Of a stretch of DNA of 64,000 bases, positions 55,269 through 63,356 are shown one piece after another. The stretch is from Streptomyces cellostaticus. Its GTDB lineage: Bacteria > Actinomycetota > Actinomycetes > Streptomycetales > Streptomycetaceae. Position 1 is the first letter of the stretch; the number at the start of each line of letters is the position of its first letter. Under the pieces are notes generated by a model. That model had not been told where the DNA came from. It made no database searches and saw nothing but the letters and a program-made list of their open reading frames with translations. The stretch lies in assembly GCF_001513965.1 (NCBI RefSeq), contig NZ_KQ948024.1, forward strand, positions 16,649 to 80,648, read 5' to 3'. The translations under genes were made by a program, and so were the position numbers.

Positions 55269-56080
55269 GTCAGCCCTTCTCCGTGTTCCTGGTGGTCCTG
55301 GTGGCCTTGCGCTTCTTCCGGCAGTACGGGCCAGGCACGCGCGGCCTCGTCCAGCAGCGCCTGATAGGGCCCCACGGCCCGGGTACCCATCCGGCGCAGC
55401 GCAGCCCACATGGTGACCTGGTTGGCCGACAGCACGGGGATGCGCAGCTCGGCCTCCAGTTGGGGGATCACGTCGTAGGTCGGAAGGTTGGTGCACGAGA
55501 TGAAGAGCGCATCGGCCGCGCCGGGGCGGGCCGCGCGGCGGGCCATCGCGACCACGTCCCGGTACGGCACCTGCCAGATGCGCCGGGTCAGCCCCATGAA
55601 GGAGCAGCCGGTTACCCGGATGCCGGCCTCGGCGACGTACCGCTCCAGGGCGCGGGTGACGGACACCGTGTACGGGGTGACGAGGGCGACCCGTCGTATC
55701 CGCAGTTCCTCCAGTGCCTCCAGCAGCGCCCCCGAGGTGGTGACCGAGGGCAGCGCGTCGCCGGCCCCGCTCATCGCCGCGCACATCGCCCGCTCGCCGG
55801 CGATCCCGCCGACGAAGCTGCCGGAGGTGCAGGCGTAGGCGACGACCTCGGGGGCGACGGCGCTGAGCGCGCGCACCGCCTCGCCGAGCGTCTCGTGCTC
55901 GCTGACCAGCCGGGCCAGGTCCAGGCTGACCTCGACCGGCACGAACGGCGTGCGGGTCAGGTGCAACGACACCTCGTCGGGCACCCAGCGCCACAGCTCG
56001 CGGTCGAGGGCGAAGTCGAAGGGGGCCACGACAGCGACACCGCGCTGCGGGCGGGGGCCGCCGAGAAAAGAGACGTCCAT
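55265..56080 (-). CDS. Asp/Glu racemase-superfamily protein (maleate isomerase-like), paralogue 2
   Basis: 271 residues. Both catalytic cysteines of the maleate isomerase/EutA group are present: VAYACTSGSF (about 84-93) and LFISCTNLPTYD (about 190-201). The C-terminal 20 residues (GHQDHQEHGE) are low-complexity. First gene of the minus-strand pair; divergent from the 2-hydroxyacid dehydrogenase gene across 126 bp. It may isomerise or decarboxylate a small dicarboxylate intermediate. Confidence 0.88.
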   Translation of the reverse strand: MDVSFLGGPRPQRGVAVVAPFDFALDRELWRWVPDEVSLHLTRTPFVPVEVSLDLARLVSEHETLGEAVRALSAVAPEVVAYACTSGSFVGGIAGERAMCAAMSGAGDALPSVTTSGALLEALEELRIRRVALVTPYTVSVTRALERYVAEAGIRVTGCSFMGLTRRIWQVPYRDVVAMARRAARPGAADALFISCTNLPTYDVIPQLEAELRIPVLSANQVTMWAALRRMGTRAVGPYQALLDEAARAWPVLPEEAQGHQDHQEHGEGLT

Positions 56081-56206
56081 GGCAGCACCGGCCTCACGCT
56101 GAGAGAAGAGGGGGCAACGGATGGTGGATACGCCCGTGTTGACGAAGGTAGGTTCGGGTGCGAGCGTGGTCAATCCGTGCATGTCAGACGCCCGGAGCCG
56201 CCCCGT

Positions 56207-57160
56207 ATGACGCCGACCCTGCCCACCCTCCTGGTCCTCGACGCCGACCCCCCGCCCCGGCTGGGCCGCCTCACCGGCCGGGCCCGGATCGTGCACACCG
56301 ACGCCGCGCACCTGGCCGAGCGGCTGCCGGAGGCGGACGTGCTGCTGGTCTGGGACTTCACCTCGCACGCCGTCCGCGAGGCCTGGCCCGGGGAGGGGCC
56401 GCGGCCGCGCTGGGTGCACACGGCGAGCGCGGGTGTGGACCATCTGATGTGCCCGGAGCTCGCCGCGTCGGGCACCGTCGTGACCAACGCGCGCGGGATC
56501 TTCGACCAGCCGATCGCCGAGTACGTGGCCGCCCTGGTGCTGGCGGTCGCCAAGGACCTGCCGCGCACGCTGGAGTACCAGCGCGAGCGGACCTGGCGGC
56601 ACCGGGAGACCCGCCGGGTGGCGGGCACGCGCGCGTGCGTGGTCGGCTCCGGGCCGATCGGCCGGGCGATCGGCCGCACGCTGAAGGCCCTGGATGTCAC
56701 GACGGCGCTGGTCGGGCGGGTGCCGCGCACCGGGGTCCACGGCCCGGGCGACCTGGAGCGGCTGATCTCCCGCGCGGACTGGGTGATCGCCGCCGCGCCG
56801 TTGACCGAGCAGACGTCCGGCATGTTCGACGCCCGCCGGTTCGGCGTGATGCAGCCCTCGACGGTCTTCGTGAACGTCGGCCGCGGGCAGCTGGTCGACG
56901 AGGACGCGCTCGCCGAGGCGCTGCGCAGACGCTGGATCGCGGGCGCGGCCCTGGACGTCTTCGCCGCCGAGCCCCTCCCCGAGGAGAGCCCGCTGTGGGG
57001 TCTGCCGGGTCTGATCGTCTCTCCGCACATGAGCGGGGACACGGTCGGCTGGCGGGATGAACTCGGACTCCAGTTCGTGGAGTTGTACGAGCGGTGGGCG
57101 GCGGGCAGATCACTGGTGAACGTGGTCGACAAGAAGCGTGGTTACGTACCGGGCCACTGA
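56207..57160 (+). CDS. D-2-hydroxyacid dehydrogenase family protein
   Basis: 317 residues. NAD-binding motif GSGPIGRAIGRTL (about 148-160), catalytic Arg in NVGRGQLVDEDAL, Glu in AALDVFAAEPLP, and His in VSPHMSGD. GANAHALD-type enzymes interconvert 2-hydroxy and 2-oxo acids. A nine-codon open frame (56181-56210) ends across its ATG, which may couple initiation. Followed 16 bp later by the amidase gene. Confidence 0.9.
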   Translation: MTPTLPTLLVLDADPPPRLGRLTGRARIVHTDAAHLAERLPEADVLLVWDFTSHAVREAWPGEGPRPRWVHTASAGVDHLMCPELAASGTVVTNARGIFDQPIAEYVAALVLAVAKDLPRTLEYQRERTWRHRETRRVAGTRACVVGSGPIGRAIGRTLKALDVTTALVGRVPRTGVHGPGDLERLISRADWVIAAAPLTEQTSGMFDARRFGVMQPSTVFVNVGRGQLVDEDALAEALRRRWIAGAALDVFAAEPLPEESPLWGLPGLIVSPHMSGDTVGWRDELGLQFVELYERWAAGRSLVNVVDKKRGYVPGH

Positions 57161-57176
57161 CCCCCCAGGAGGGTGC

Positions 57177-58583
57177 ATGCAGCTCACCGACCTGACCGCC
57201 GTACAACTCCTCGACGGCTACCGCAAGGGCGAGTTCAGTCCGGTGGAGGCGACCGGACAGGCCCTGGAGCGGGCGCGGCGCATCCAGCCGGAGGTGAACG
57301 CGTTCGTGCGGCTCACCGAGGAGGACGCACTGGCGCGCGCACGTGAGTCGCAGGAGCGCTGGCGGCGCGGTGAGCCGGCCGGGCTGCTGGACGGGGTGCC
57401 GGTGACCGTGAAGGACATCCTGCTGCTGCGCGGCCACCCCACCCTGCGCGGCTCGAAGACCGTCTCCGAACAGGCGGGCTGGGCCGAGGACGCGCCCTCC
57501 GTCGCCCGCCTGCGCGAGCACGGCGCGGTCTTCCTCGGCAAGACGACGACACCCGAGTTCGGCTGGAAGGGCGTCACCGACTCCCCGCTGACCGGCGTGA
57601 CCCGCAACCCCTACGCCCGCTCCCGCACCGCGGGCGGCTCCAGCGGCGGCAGCGCGGCGGCCGTCGCACTCGGCGCGGGCCCGCTGTCGCTGGGCACGGA
57701 CGGCGGCGGCAGCATCCGCATCCCCGCCGCGTTCTGCGGGATCTTCGGGCTGAAACCGACGTACGGCAGGGTGCCCCTGTATCCGGCGAGCCCGTTCGGC
57801 ACCCTGTCACACGTGGGCCCGATGACCCGGGACGCGGCGGACGCGGCACTGCTGCTGGACGTCATCGGCGCACCCGACGCCCGCGACTGGTCGGCGCTGC
57901 CGCCCGCGCCGGGCTCCTTCACAGCGGCGCTGCAGGGAGGCGTGCGCGGGCTGCGGGTGGCGTACTCCCCGTCCCTGGGCGGCCAGGTCGCGGTCCGCCC
58001 GCAGGTCGCGTCGGCGGTACGGCGGGCGGTGGCCTCCCTGGCGGACCTCGGCGCGTACGTCGAGGAGACCGACCCTGACTTCAGCGAGCCGGTGGACGCC
58101 TTCCACACCCTGTGGTTCAGCGGCGCGGCCCGGCTCACCCAGCACTTCTCGCCACGCCGGCGACAACTGCTCGACCCCGGCCTGCGGGAGATCTGCGCGC
58201 AGGGCGCCCGGTACAGCGCGCTGGACTACCTGGCCGCGGTGGACGTCCGCATGGACCTCGGCCGCCGGATGGGCCGCTTCCACGAGCGGTACGACCTGCT
58301 GGTCACACCGACCTTGCCGGTCACGGCGTTCGAGGCGGGCGAGGAGGTACCGAAGGGCTCGGGACTACGACGCTGGACGGGCTGGACGCCGTTCACGTAC
58401 CCGTTCAACCTCACGCAGCAGCCGGCGGCGACGGTCCCCGTGGGCACCGACGGCGACGGGTTGCCGGTCGGCATGCAGCTCGTCGCGGCCCGGCACCGGG
58501 ATGACCTCGTACTGCGGGCTGCGCATGCGCTGTACGAGGCGGGGGTGGTGGCGACACCGCCGGTCGACGCCATCGTGGCCTAG
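57177..58583 (+). CDS. Amidase signature-family hydrolase
   Basis: 468 residues from ATG 57177 (AGGAGGG upstream; the in-frame GTG at 57138 overlaps the previous gene). Catalytic triad: Lys79 in VTVKD, cis-Ser in GGSSGGS (153-159), nucleophile Ser179 in GTDGGGSIR. Hydrolyses an amide to acid and ammonia. Co-transcribed with the dehydrogenase; together with the racemase-fold proteins and the transporter it suggests breakdown of an imported amide. Confidence 0.92.
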   Translation: MQLTDLTAVQLLDGYRKGEFSPVEATGQALERARRIQPEVNAFVRLTEEDALARARESQERWRRGEPAGLLDGVPVTVKDILLLRGHPTLRGSKTVSEQAGWAEDAPSVARLREHGAVFLGKTTTPEFGWKGVTDSPLTGVTRNPYARSRTAGGSSGGSAAAVALGAGPLSLGTDGGGSIRIPAAFCGIFGLKPTYGRVPLYPASPFGTLSHVGPMTRDAADAALLLDVIGAPDARDWSALPPAPGSFTAALQGGVRGLRVAYSPSLGGQVAVRPQVASAVRRAVASLADLGAYVEETDPDFSEPVDAFHTLWFSGAARLTQHFSPRRRQLLDPGLREICAQGARYSALDYLAAVDVRMDLGRRMGRFHERYDLLVTPTLPVTAFEAGEEVPKGSGLRRWTGWTPFTYPFNLTQQPAATVPVGTDGDGLPVGMQLVAARHRDDLVLRAAHALYEAGVVATPPVDAIVA

Positions 58584-58610
58584 CGCCGGAGAAGGGTCGC
58601 GGAACGCGGA

Positions 58611-59105
58611 TCAAGCCCGCCGGAAAGCCAGCCTCTCCCCCGCCGCCCCCGTCCGCCACAGGTCGTTGCAGGCCTCGGCCATCGCCTCCAGGCCCTCCAC
58701 CACCTGCCCCCACACGATCCCGGGCACCCAGCCCACGTCCGCGTTGAGCAGCAGGTTGTTGCGTTCGTAGAAGAGGGCCAGGTCGACGACCGTGGTGCCG
58801 GGGCGGAGGTCGCGGTCGTAGCCGTAGGCCTTCGTGGCCAGTTCGGTGCCGGTGAAGGAGAAGTAGCAGAGGTCGCCGGGGATCGGGGTGACCGTCGGGT
58901 TTTCCAGTGGGGGTTCCGTGGAGGCGAACGGCGGGAAGAGGGCGTAGATCTCGTTGCGCGCGTACTTGGCGTGAAAGACGTCGCCCGCCAGTGGCAGGGC
59001 CTCCCATACCGCCGTGCAGGTCAGGGGGGCGCGGTCATCCAGCAGTCGTGCGGTGCAGTGTGTGTCCCGCTTGTCGAGCGAGACGGTGACGAATCGATCG
59101 GCCAT
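58611..59105 (-). CDS. DUF3830 family protein
   Basis: 164 residues, all-beta cyclophilin-like fold expected for DUF3830: ALPLAGDVFHAKYARNEIYALFP, PGDLCYFSF, LALFYERNN, and LLNADVGWVPGIVWGQV. DUF3830 genes commonly sit beside amidases and ABC transporters in catabolic clusters, as here. Its ATG is 46 bp from the divergent ehuB-like start, so one short region carries both promoters. Biochemical role unknown. Confidence 0.85.
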   Translation of the reverse strand: MADRFVTVSLDKRDTHCTARLLDDRAPLTCTAVWEALPLAGDVFHAKYARNEIYALFPPFASTEPPLENPTVTPIPGDLCYFSFTGTELATKAYGYDRDLRPGTTVVDLALFYERNNLLLNADVGWVPGIVWGQVVEGLEAMAEACNDLWRTGAAGERLAFRRA

Positions 59106-59151
59106 GAATCCAGGGTGCATACGACGGGTGCGCTTGGGTAGCCGCGCCGCC

Positions 59152-60078
59152 ATGGCTCCACCACTTGGGAACGACGTACACACAAAACGGTTGGAACACA
59201 GACGCAGCAGGCGCTCGGTGCTCTCGGGTGCCGCGGCACTCGGTGCGGTGGGCGCGCTGGGTGCCGCGGGCTGTACGCGGGTGGCCTCGGCGTCGGGCGT
59301 CAGGGGCGGCGACCTGCTCGCGCGGCTGCGCGCGCAGGGTGTCGTACGGCTCGGGATCGCCGGTGAGATCCCCTTCGGGTACATCGACAAGGACGGCCGT
59401 CTCACCGGGGAGGCGCCCGAGCTGGCGAAGGCGGTCTTCAAGCGGCTCGGCGTGGACCGGGTGCAGCCGGTACCGAGCGAGTTCGGCTCGCTGATTCCCG
59501 GGCTGAAATCCCAGCAGTTCGATGTCGTGGCCGCCGGGATGTACGTCAATCCCGAGCGCTGCCAGCAGGTGATCTTCGCGGATCCGGACTACCAGATGCT
59601 GGATGCGTTCATCGTCCGGAAGGGGAATCCGAAGGGGCTGCACTCCTACCGGGACGTGGTGGAGAAGAAGGCGAGGTTCGCCACCGGGACCGGGTACGCG
59701 GAGATCCAGTACGCGGTCGAGGCCGGGTACAAGCAGAGCGACATCCTGATCGTCCCGGACCAGGTGGCGGGGCTGAACGCCGTCGAGGCCGGGCGCGTCG
59801 ATGTCTTCGCCGGTACGGCGCTCACCGCCCGCGAAGTGGTGAAGAAGTCGGGCAAGGCGGAGGCCACCGCGCCCTTCGCACCGCTCGTCAAGGGCAAGCC
59901 GCATGTCGACGGGGGCGCGTTCGCGTTCCGGCTGGGCGAGACGAAGCTGCGGGACGCCTTCAACGTCGAGCTGCGCAAGCTGAAACGGAGCGGCGAGCTG
60001 TTCCGGATCCTGAGGCCCTTCGGCTTCACCAAGGCCGAGATAACGGACCTCACCGCGAAGGAGCTGTGCGGCGGATGA
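59152..60078 (+). CDS. ehuB: EhuB-like amino-acid-type ABC transporter binding protein
   Basis: 308 residues. Twin-Arg-like RRSVLSGAAALG and a hydrophobic stretch ending GAAGC form a signal with a weak lipobox. Then a family 3 solute-binding domain (VRLGIAGEIPFGYIDKDGRLTGEAPELA). The sequence recalls EhuB of ectoine/hydroxyectoine uptake, but no ectoine-degrading eutBCDE genes are present, so the ligand may be another small amide or amino-acid derivative. Ribosome binding site weak; the gene stop overlaps ehuC. Confidence 0.82.
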   Translation: MAPPLGNDVHTKRLEHRRSRRSVLSGAAALGAVGALGAAGCTRVASASGVRGGDLLARLRAQGVVRLGIAGEIPFGYIDKDGRLTGEAPELAKAVFKRLGVDRVQPVPSEFGSLIPGLKSQQFDVVAAGMYVNPERCQQVIFADPDYQMLDAFIVRKGNPKGLHSYRDVVEKKARFATGTGYAEIQYAVEAGYKQSDILIVPDQVAGLNAVEAGRVDVFAGTALTAREVVKKSGKAEATAPFAPLVKGKPHVDGGAFAFRLGETKLRDAFNVELRKLKRSGELFRILRPFGFTKAEITDLTAKELCGG

Positions 60079-60794
60079 CCTCGGGGCTCTGGGAACTCGT
60101 ACTGAGGGGCGTGTGGACCACCGTCCAGTTGCTGGTGTTCGGATCGCTGCTGGCCACGGCGGTGTCCTTCGTCGTCGGTGTCGCGCGCACCCACCGGCTG
60201 TGGATCGTGCGCTTCCTCGCCGGCTTCTACACCGAGGTGTTCCGCGGCACCTCGGCGCTGGTGATGATCTTCTGGGTGTTCTTCGTGCTGCCGCTGGCCT
60301 TCGGCTGGCAGCTGGTGCCGATGTGGGCGGGCACGCTGGCGCTCGGGCTGACCTACGGCGCCTACGGCTCGGAGATCGTGCGCGGCGCGCTGAACGCGGT
60401 CGACCCGGCGCAGAAGGAGGGCGGCATCGCGCTCGGCTTCACGCCCTGGCAGCGGCTCAGGCTGATCGTGCTGCCGCAGGCGGTGCCGGAGATGATCCCG
60501 TCCTTCTGCAACCTGCTGATCGAGCTGCTCAAGGGCACCGCGCTGGTGTCGGTCATGGGCATGGGCGATCTGACGTTCAGCGCCAACCTGGTGCGGCTGG
60601 CCCTCCAGCAGAGCGCGGAGATCTACACGTACGTGCTGCTGATCTACTTCGCGATCGCCTTCGTGCTCACCCGGCTGATGCGCTCTGTGGAGAAGCGGCT
60701 GAAGGCAGGGGCCGGCAAGGAGGCCGGCACGTTCTCGGCGGAGCGTGAGCTGAAGCGTGCGCAGACGACCGGAGTTGGGGGGCGTGTCGCATGA
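60075..60794 (+). CDS. ehuC: EhuC-like ABC transporter permease
   Basis: 239 residues, HisM/GlnP-type permease with about four or five membrane helices. ATPase-contacting loop near ALNAVDPAQKEGGIALGFTP (about 108-127). ATG 60075 overlaps the ehuB stop; a GTG nine bases earlier is possible. Couples to EhuD by ATGA. Confidence 0.88.
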   Translation: MTSGLWELVLRGVWTTVQLLVFGSLLATAVSFVVGVARTHRLWIVRFLAGFYTEVFRGTSALVMIFWVFFVLPLAFGWQLVPMWAGTLALGLTYGAYGSEIVRGALNAVDPAQKEGGIALGFTPWQRLRLIVLPQAVPEMIPSFCNLLIELLKGTALVSVMGMGDLTFSANLVRLALQQSAEIYTYVLLIYFAIAFVLTRLMRSVEKRLKAGAGKEAGTFSAERELKRAQTTGVGGRVA

Positions 60795-61441
60795 AGTGGG
60801 ACTGGAACGCCGTGAGCGACTTCATGCCGGAGTTCTGGCACGGGTTGCTGGTCACCCTGCAGATCCTGGCCCTCGGCTCGCTGCTGTCGTTCACCCTCGG
60901 CCTGGTGTGGGCGCTGCTGATGCGGACGCCGAGCCGGTGGGTGCGCTGGCCGGTCGGGGTGGTCACGGAGTTCGTGCGCAACACCCCGCTGCTGGTGCAG
61001 CTGTTCTTCCTCTTCTACGTGCTGCCCGAGTGGGGCCTGACCTTCTCGGCGCTGGCCACCGGGGCCTTCGCGATCGGCCTGCACTACTCGACGTACACGA
61101 TGCAGGTCTACCGGGCCGGTATCGAGGCGGTGCCCGTCGGCCAGTGGGAGGCGGCGACGGCGCTGAACCTGCCCCGGCGGCGGACCTGGACCGCGGTGAT
61201 CCTGCCGCAGGCGATCCGCCGGGTGATCCCCGCCCTCGGCAACTACGTGATCGCGATGCTCAAGGACACGCCGATGCTGATGGTGATCACCGTGCTGGAG
61301 ATGCTCGGGCGGGCCCGGCTCTTCTCCCAGCAGCACTTCCAGTTCACCGAGCCCCTGACCGTGATCGGGGTGGCCTTCATCCTCATCTCCTACCTGGCCT
61401 CCCTTCTTCTGCGAGCCCTGGAGCGACGCCTTGTCCGTTGA
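60791..61441 (+). CDS. ehuD: EhuD-like ABC transporter permease
   Basis: 216 residues, five predicted membrane helices. EAA-type loop AGIEAVPVGQWEAATALNLP (about 113-132). Overlaps ehuC upstream and ehuA downstream, so ehuBCDA is a tightly coupled operon. Confidence 0.88.
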   Translation: MKWDWNAVSDFMPEFWHGLLVTLQILALGSLLSFTLGLVWALLMRTPSRWVRWPVGVVTEFVRNTPLLVQLFFLFYVLPEWGLTFSALATGAFAIGLHYSTYTMQVYRAGIEAVPVGQWEAATALNLPRRRTWTAVILPQAIRRVIPALGNYVIAMLKDTPMLMVITVLEMLGRARLFSQQHFQFTEPLTVIGVAFILISYLASLLLRALERRLVR

Positions 61442-62213
61442 GACCCGTACGAAGTCGTCCGTCACCGACGCACCGTCCTCCGAGCTGATCCGGCTGGCCG
61501 GCGTCACCAAGCGCTTCGGCACCAACACCGTCCTGGACCAGCTGGACTTCTCCGTCCAGCCCGGCAAGCACGTGACCCTGATCGGCCCCTCCGGCTCCGG
61601 CAAGACCACGATCCTCAGGCTGCTGATGACCCTCACCAAGCCGGACGAGGGCACGATCACCGTCGACGGGCAACAGCTCTTCCCGGCGCCGGAGAAGCAG
61701 ATCCGGGAGGTCCGCAAGAAGATCGGGATGGTGTTCCAGCAGTTCAACCTGTTCCCGAACATGTCCGTGCTGCGGAACATCACCGAGGCGCCGGTGCAGG
61801 TGCTCGGCATGTCCCGGGACGAGGCCGAGGCGCGGGCGCGGGAGCTGCTGGACCTGGTGGGGCTCGCCGACAAGTGCGACGCACGGCCCACCCGGCTCTC
61901 CGGCGGCCAGCAGCAGCGGGTGGCGATCGCCAGGGCGCTGGCGATGCGGCCGCAGGTGCTGCTGCTGGACGAGGTGACCTCCGCGCTCGACCCCGAGCTG
62001 GTCGCGGGCGTCCTCGATCTGCTCAGGGACATCGCGCGCAGCACCGACATCACGATGCTGTGCGTGACCCACGAGATGGGTTTCGCCCGGGACATCTCCG
62101 ACCAGGTGCTGATGTTCGACTCCGGGCGGGTCATCGAGTCGGGCCCACCGGAGAAGATCTTCAGCGATCCGGATCAGGACCGCACCCGGGAATTCCTCAG
62201 CGCAGTGCTGTGA
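61431..62213 (+). CDS. ehuA: EhuA-like ABC transporter ATPase
   Basis: 260 residues. Walker A GPSGSGKTT, Q-loop region VFQQFNLF, signature LSGGQQQR, Walker B LLLDEVTSALDPEL, and H-loop CVTHEM. TTG start inside the ehuD stop region with GGAG eight bases upstream. Powers amino-acid-type uptake by EhuBCD. No clear terminator follows. Confidence 0.93.
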   Translation: MSVETRTKSSVTDAPSSELIRLAGVTKRFGTNTVLDQLDFSVQPGKHVTLIGPSGSGKTTILRLLMTLTKPDEGTITVDGQQLFPAPEKQIREVRKKIGMVFQQFNLFPNMSVLRNITEAPVQVLGMSRDEAEARARELLDLVGLADKCDARPTRLSGGQQQRVAIARALAMRPQVLLLDEVTSALDPELVAGVLDLLRDIARSTDITMLCVTHEMGFARDISDQVLMFDSGRVIESGPPEKIFSDPDQDRTREFLSAVL

Positions 62214-62436
62214 CTACGCGGTGTGAAGAGGGGAAGTTACCGAGGTCCGAGCAGTGGGTGATGACCCTGACATATGCCACCGGGTCTGCGCCCCAGTTGG
62301 GAGGGGTCGGCGAGGACCACAATCTCGCCAACACCCTCTCCCCAACGGCCCTTTGCCCGTTATCGTGGTAGGGATCCGCCGACCGGATTGAGCGGCCGCT
62401 TCTGCGGTCACAGACAGGCGAGCGCAGGGGGAAACC

Positions 62437-63195
62437 GTGGCGCTGATGCACGAGCCGACCGCCCCGAACCACTCGGCCCAGGACGCGCTGCGCGTCCTGG
62501 AGACCGTGGCCCGTCACCCCGCCGGTGTCACCGACACCGAGGTGGCCCGCCGCACCGGCCTGCTCCCGGAGCGGCTGACCGCCCTGCTGCGCATGCTGCG
62601 CCGCGAGGGCTATGTCGAGCAGATCACCGACGGGGCGTACGTCACCGGCGACACCCTGCGCCGCCTCACCTCGGCGCACGACCGGGAGCGGGCCCTGCGC
62701 GACAAGCTCCAGCACACGCTGGACCGGCTGCGGGACTCGGTCGGCGCCGCCGTCTACATGAGCCGGTACGTGGACGGCGAGGTCACGGTCACCCAGTACG
62801 CCGCCGGTCCGACCACCCCGGCGGTCAACGAATGGGTCGACTTCCGCTACTCCGCCCACGCCACCGCCGTCGGCAAGAGCCTGCTGACCCAGCTGGACCA
62901 CAACGCCCGCCGCGACCATCTCTCCCGGCACAAGATGGCCCGCCTCACCTCGCGCACCATCACCAGCGACAAGCTGCTGCTCTCCCGCCTGGAGTCCCAG
63001 CCGGCGACGGTGCCCGTCCTGGACCTCCAGGAGTACGCGATCGGCACGGTCTGCGCGGCCGTCCCGATCACCGCGGGCTCATCGGTGGGCTGCCTGGCCC
63101 TGTCCCTCCCGGTGGAGCACGCCCACCGCCTCCGCCAGGCCGCGGACGCCCTGAACCGGAACGCGGCACCGGTGCTGCTGTCCCTGACGATCTAG
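62437..63195 (+). CDS. IclR-family transcriptional regulator
   Basis: 252 residues from GTG 62437 (AGGGGG upstream; ATG at codon 4 is an alternative). N-terminal winged helix (about 12-75; GVTDTEVARRTGLLPERLTALLRML), then an IclR effector domain (about 80-250; YSAHATAVGKSLL, EYAIGTVCAAVPI). By position it could control the ehu/amidase locus, but 223 bp and its own promoter separate them. Codon use is typical. Confidence 0.88.
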   Translation: MALMHEPTAPNHSAQDALRVLETVARHPAGVTDTEVARRTGLLPERLTALLRMLRREGYVEQITDGAYVTGDTLRRLTSAHDRERALRDKLQHTLDRLRDSVGAAVYMSRYVDGEVTVTQYAAGPTTPAVNEWVDFRYSAHATAVGKSLLTQLDHNARRDHLSRHKMARLTSRTITSDKLLLSRLESQPATVPVLDLQEYAIGTVCAAVPITAGSSVGCLALSLPVEHAHRLRQAADALNRNAAPVLLSLTI

Positions 63196-63213
63196 TCGGC
63201 CCGCGGGTGGTCA

Positions 63214-63240
63214 CGAGCACCCCTGAAGACCGGGTAGTAT
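63214..63240 (+). promoter_or_regulatory. Probable tRNA-Lys (copy 2) promoter
   Basis: CGAGCACCCCT (63214-63224) and TAGTAT (63235-63240) reproduce the spacing and surroundings of the tRNA-His promoter near 27.2 kb, including the shared downstream CGCCGGTCGnGGAAA-like leader. Confidence 0.62.
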
Positions 63241-63282
63241 TTTCTTCGTCGCCGGTCGCGGAAAGCGGAAGGCGGGAGTCAT

Positions 63283-63356
63283 GCGCCGCTAGCTCAGTTG
63301 GTTAGAGCAGCTGACTCTTAATCAGCGGGTCCGGGGTTCGAGTCCCTGGCGGCGCA
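63283..63356 (+). tRNA. tRNA-Lys (CTT), copy 2
   Basis: Same 74 bases as copy 1 at 49780-49853; anticodon CTT at 63317-63319. CCA is not encoded. The reverse strand of its last 35 bases is read as the C-terminal codons of the acyl-CoA synthetase gene. Confidence 0.98.

Noticed and set aside
56181..56210. Nine-codon open frame ending across the hydroxyacid dehydrogenase ATG, as a leader peptide
   Set aside because: No ribosome binding site and no runs of a regulatory amino acid; kept only as a possible coupling device.
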